Of a DNA stretch of 32,958 bases, positions 31,544 through 32,958 are shown in pieces. This stretch comes from CBDUXT01 sp965371245. Its GTDB lineage: Bacteria > Planctomycetota > Phycisphaerae > UBA1845. Both the position numbers and the translations under genes were made by a program. Below the pieces are notes generated by a model. The model was given only the letters and a program-made list of their open reading frames with translations, searched no databases and was not told where the DNA came from. The first letter of the stretch is position 1. Each line of letters starts with the position of its first letter. The stretch is from positions 1 through 32,958 of the forward strand of contig CBDUXT010000069.1 in the NCBI GenBank assembly GCA_965371245.1, read 5' to 3'.

Positions 31544-32958
<1,415 letters not shown>

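Overview
The window looks like a chromosomal segment of a GC-rich Planctomycetota-like bacterium. The reasons are a PQQ-type propeller protein with a WPQWRG signature, a C-terminal dockerin-like Asp-rich tail, a GRFQKGNPGGPGNP-type small protein, many short intergenic hairpins, and an oleA-oleB pair. The phylum is an inference; no rRNA or ribosomal gene is present. The right quarter is an integrated mobile element.

Layout. 1-879 is mostly non-coding, with one short secreted-peptide ORF. 879-3329 holds two minus-strand genes: a secreted PQQ-propeller protein and a NarL/FixJ response regulator. 3330-4537 is gene-poor. 4538-8589 is a plus-strand housekeeping cluster: DUF502 membrane protein, ribosome hibernation factor (HPF), PTS EIIA, HPr and Enzyme I. 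No sugar-specific EIIB/EIIC lies nearby, so it looks like a regulatory PTS phosphorelay. 8606-11703 holds a TIGR03936-type protein and an RNase E/G with a long, disordered, Arg/Gly-rich N-terminus. 11877-12647 (minus) is a metzincin-type lipoprotein, followed by two related repeats. 13334-15262 is oleA-oleB (long-chain olefin synthesis). Next come an M28-like peptidase lipoprotein, a 1235-aa protein with a C-terminal PD-(D/E)XK nuclease-like motif, and a secreted amidohydrolase.

Mobile element. 24306-32955 is bounded by identical 52-bp copies of the 3' part of a tRNA-Phe (GAA) gene. It carries a GRFQKGNPGGPGNP protein, a zinc-ribbon peptide behind a consensus promoter, a secreted YWTD-propeller/dockerin-like protein, a DNA-binding-like protein, and an AlpA-like HTH. 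After these come a primase-like zinc-finger/Toprim protein, a DUF3987 ATPase, a TubC_N-like protein, a small HTH protein and a tyrosine recombinase.

Most striking observation. The recombinase ORF has no stop before the right att copy and reads through it to the window edge. At the left end, an ORF leaves the other att copy in exactly the same reading frame and continues for 65 codons before a stop. In the excised circle the two pieces would join into one 535-codon integrase gene, with the next gene 6 bp behind. Integration would therefore cut the C-terminus off the integrase and break this operon. CTTACCG repeats spaced 12 bp flank the cores on both sides, as expected of integrase arm sites, and on the right they lie inside the integrase coding sequence.
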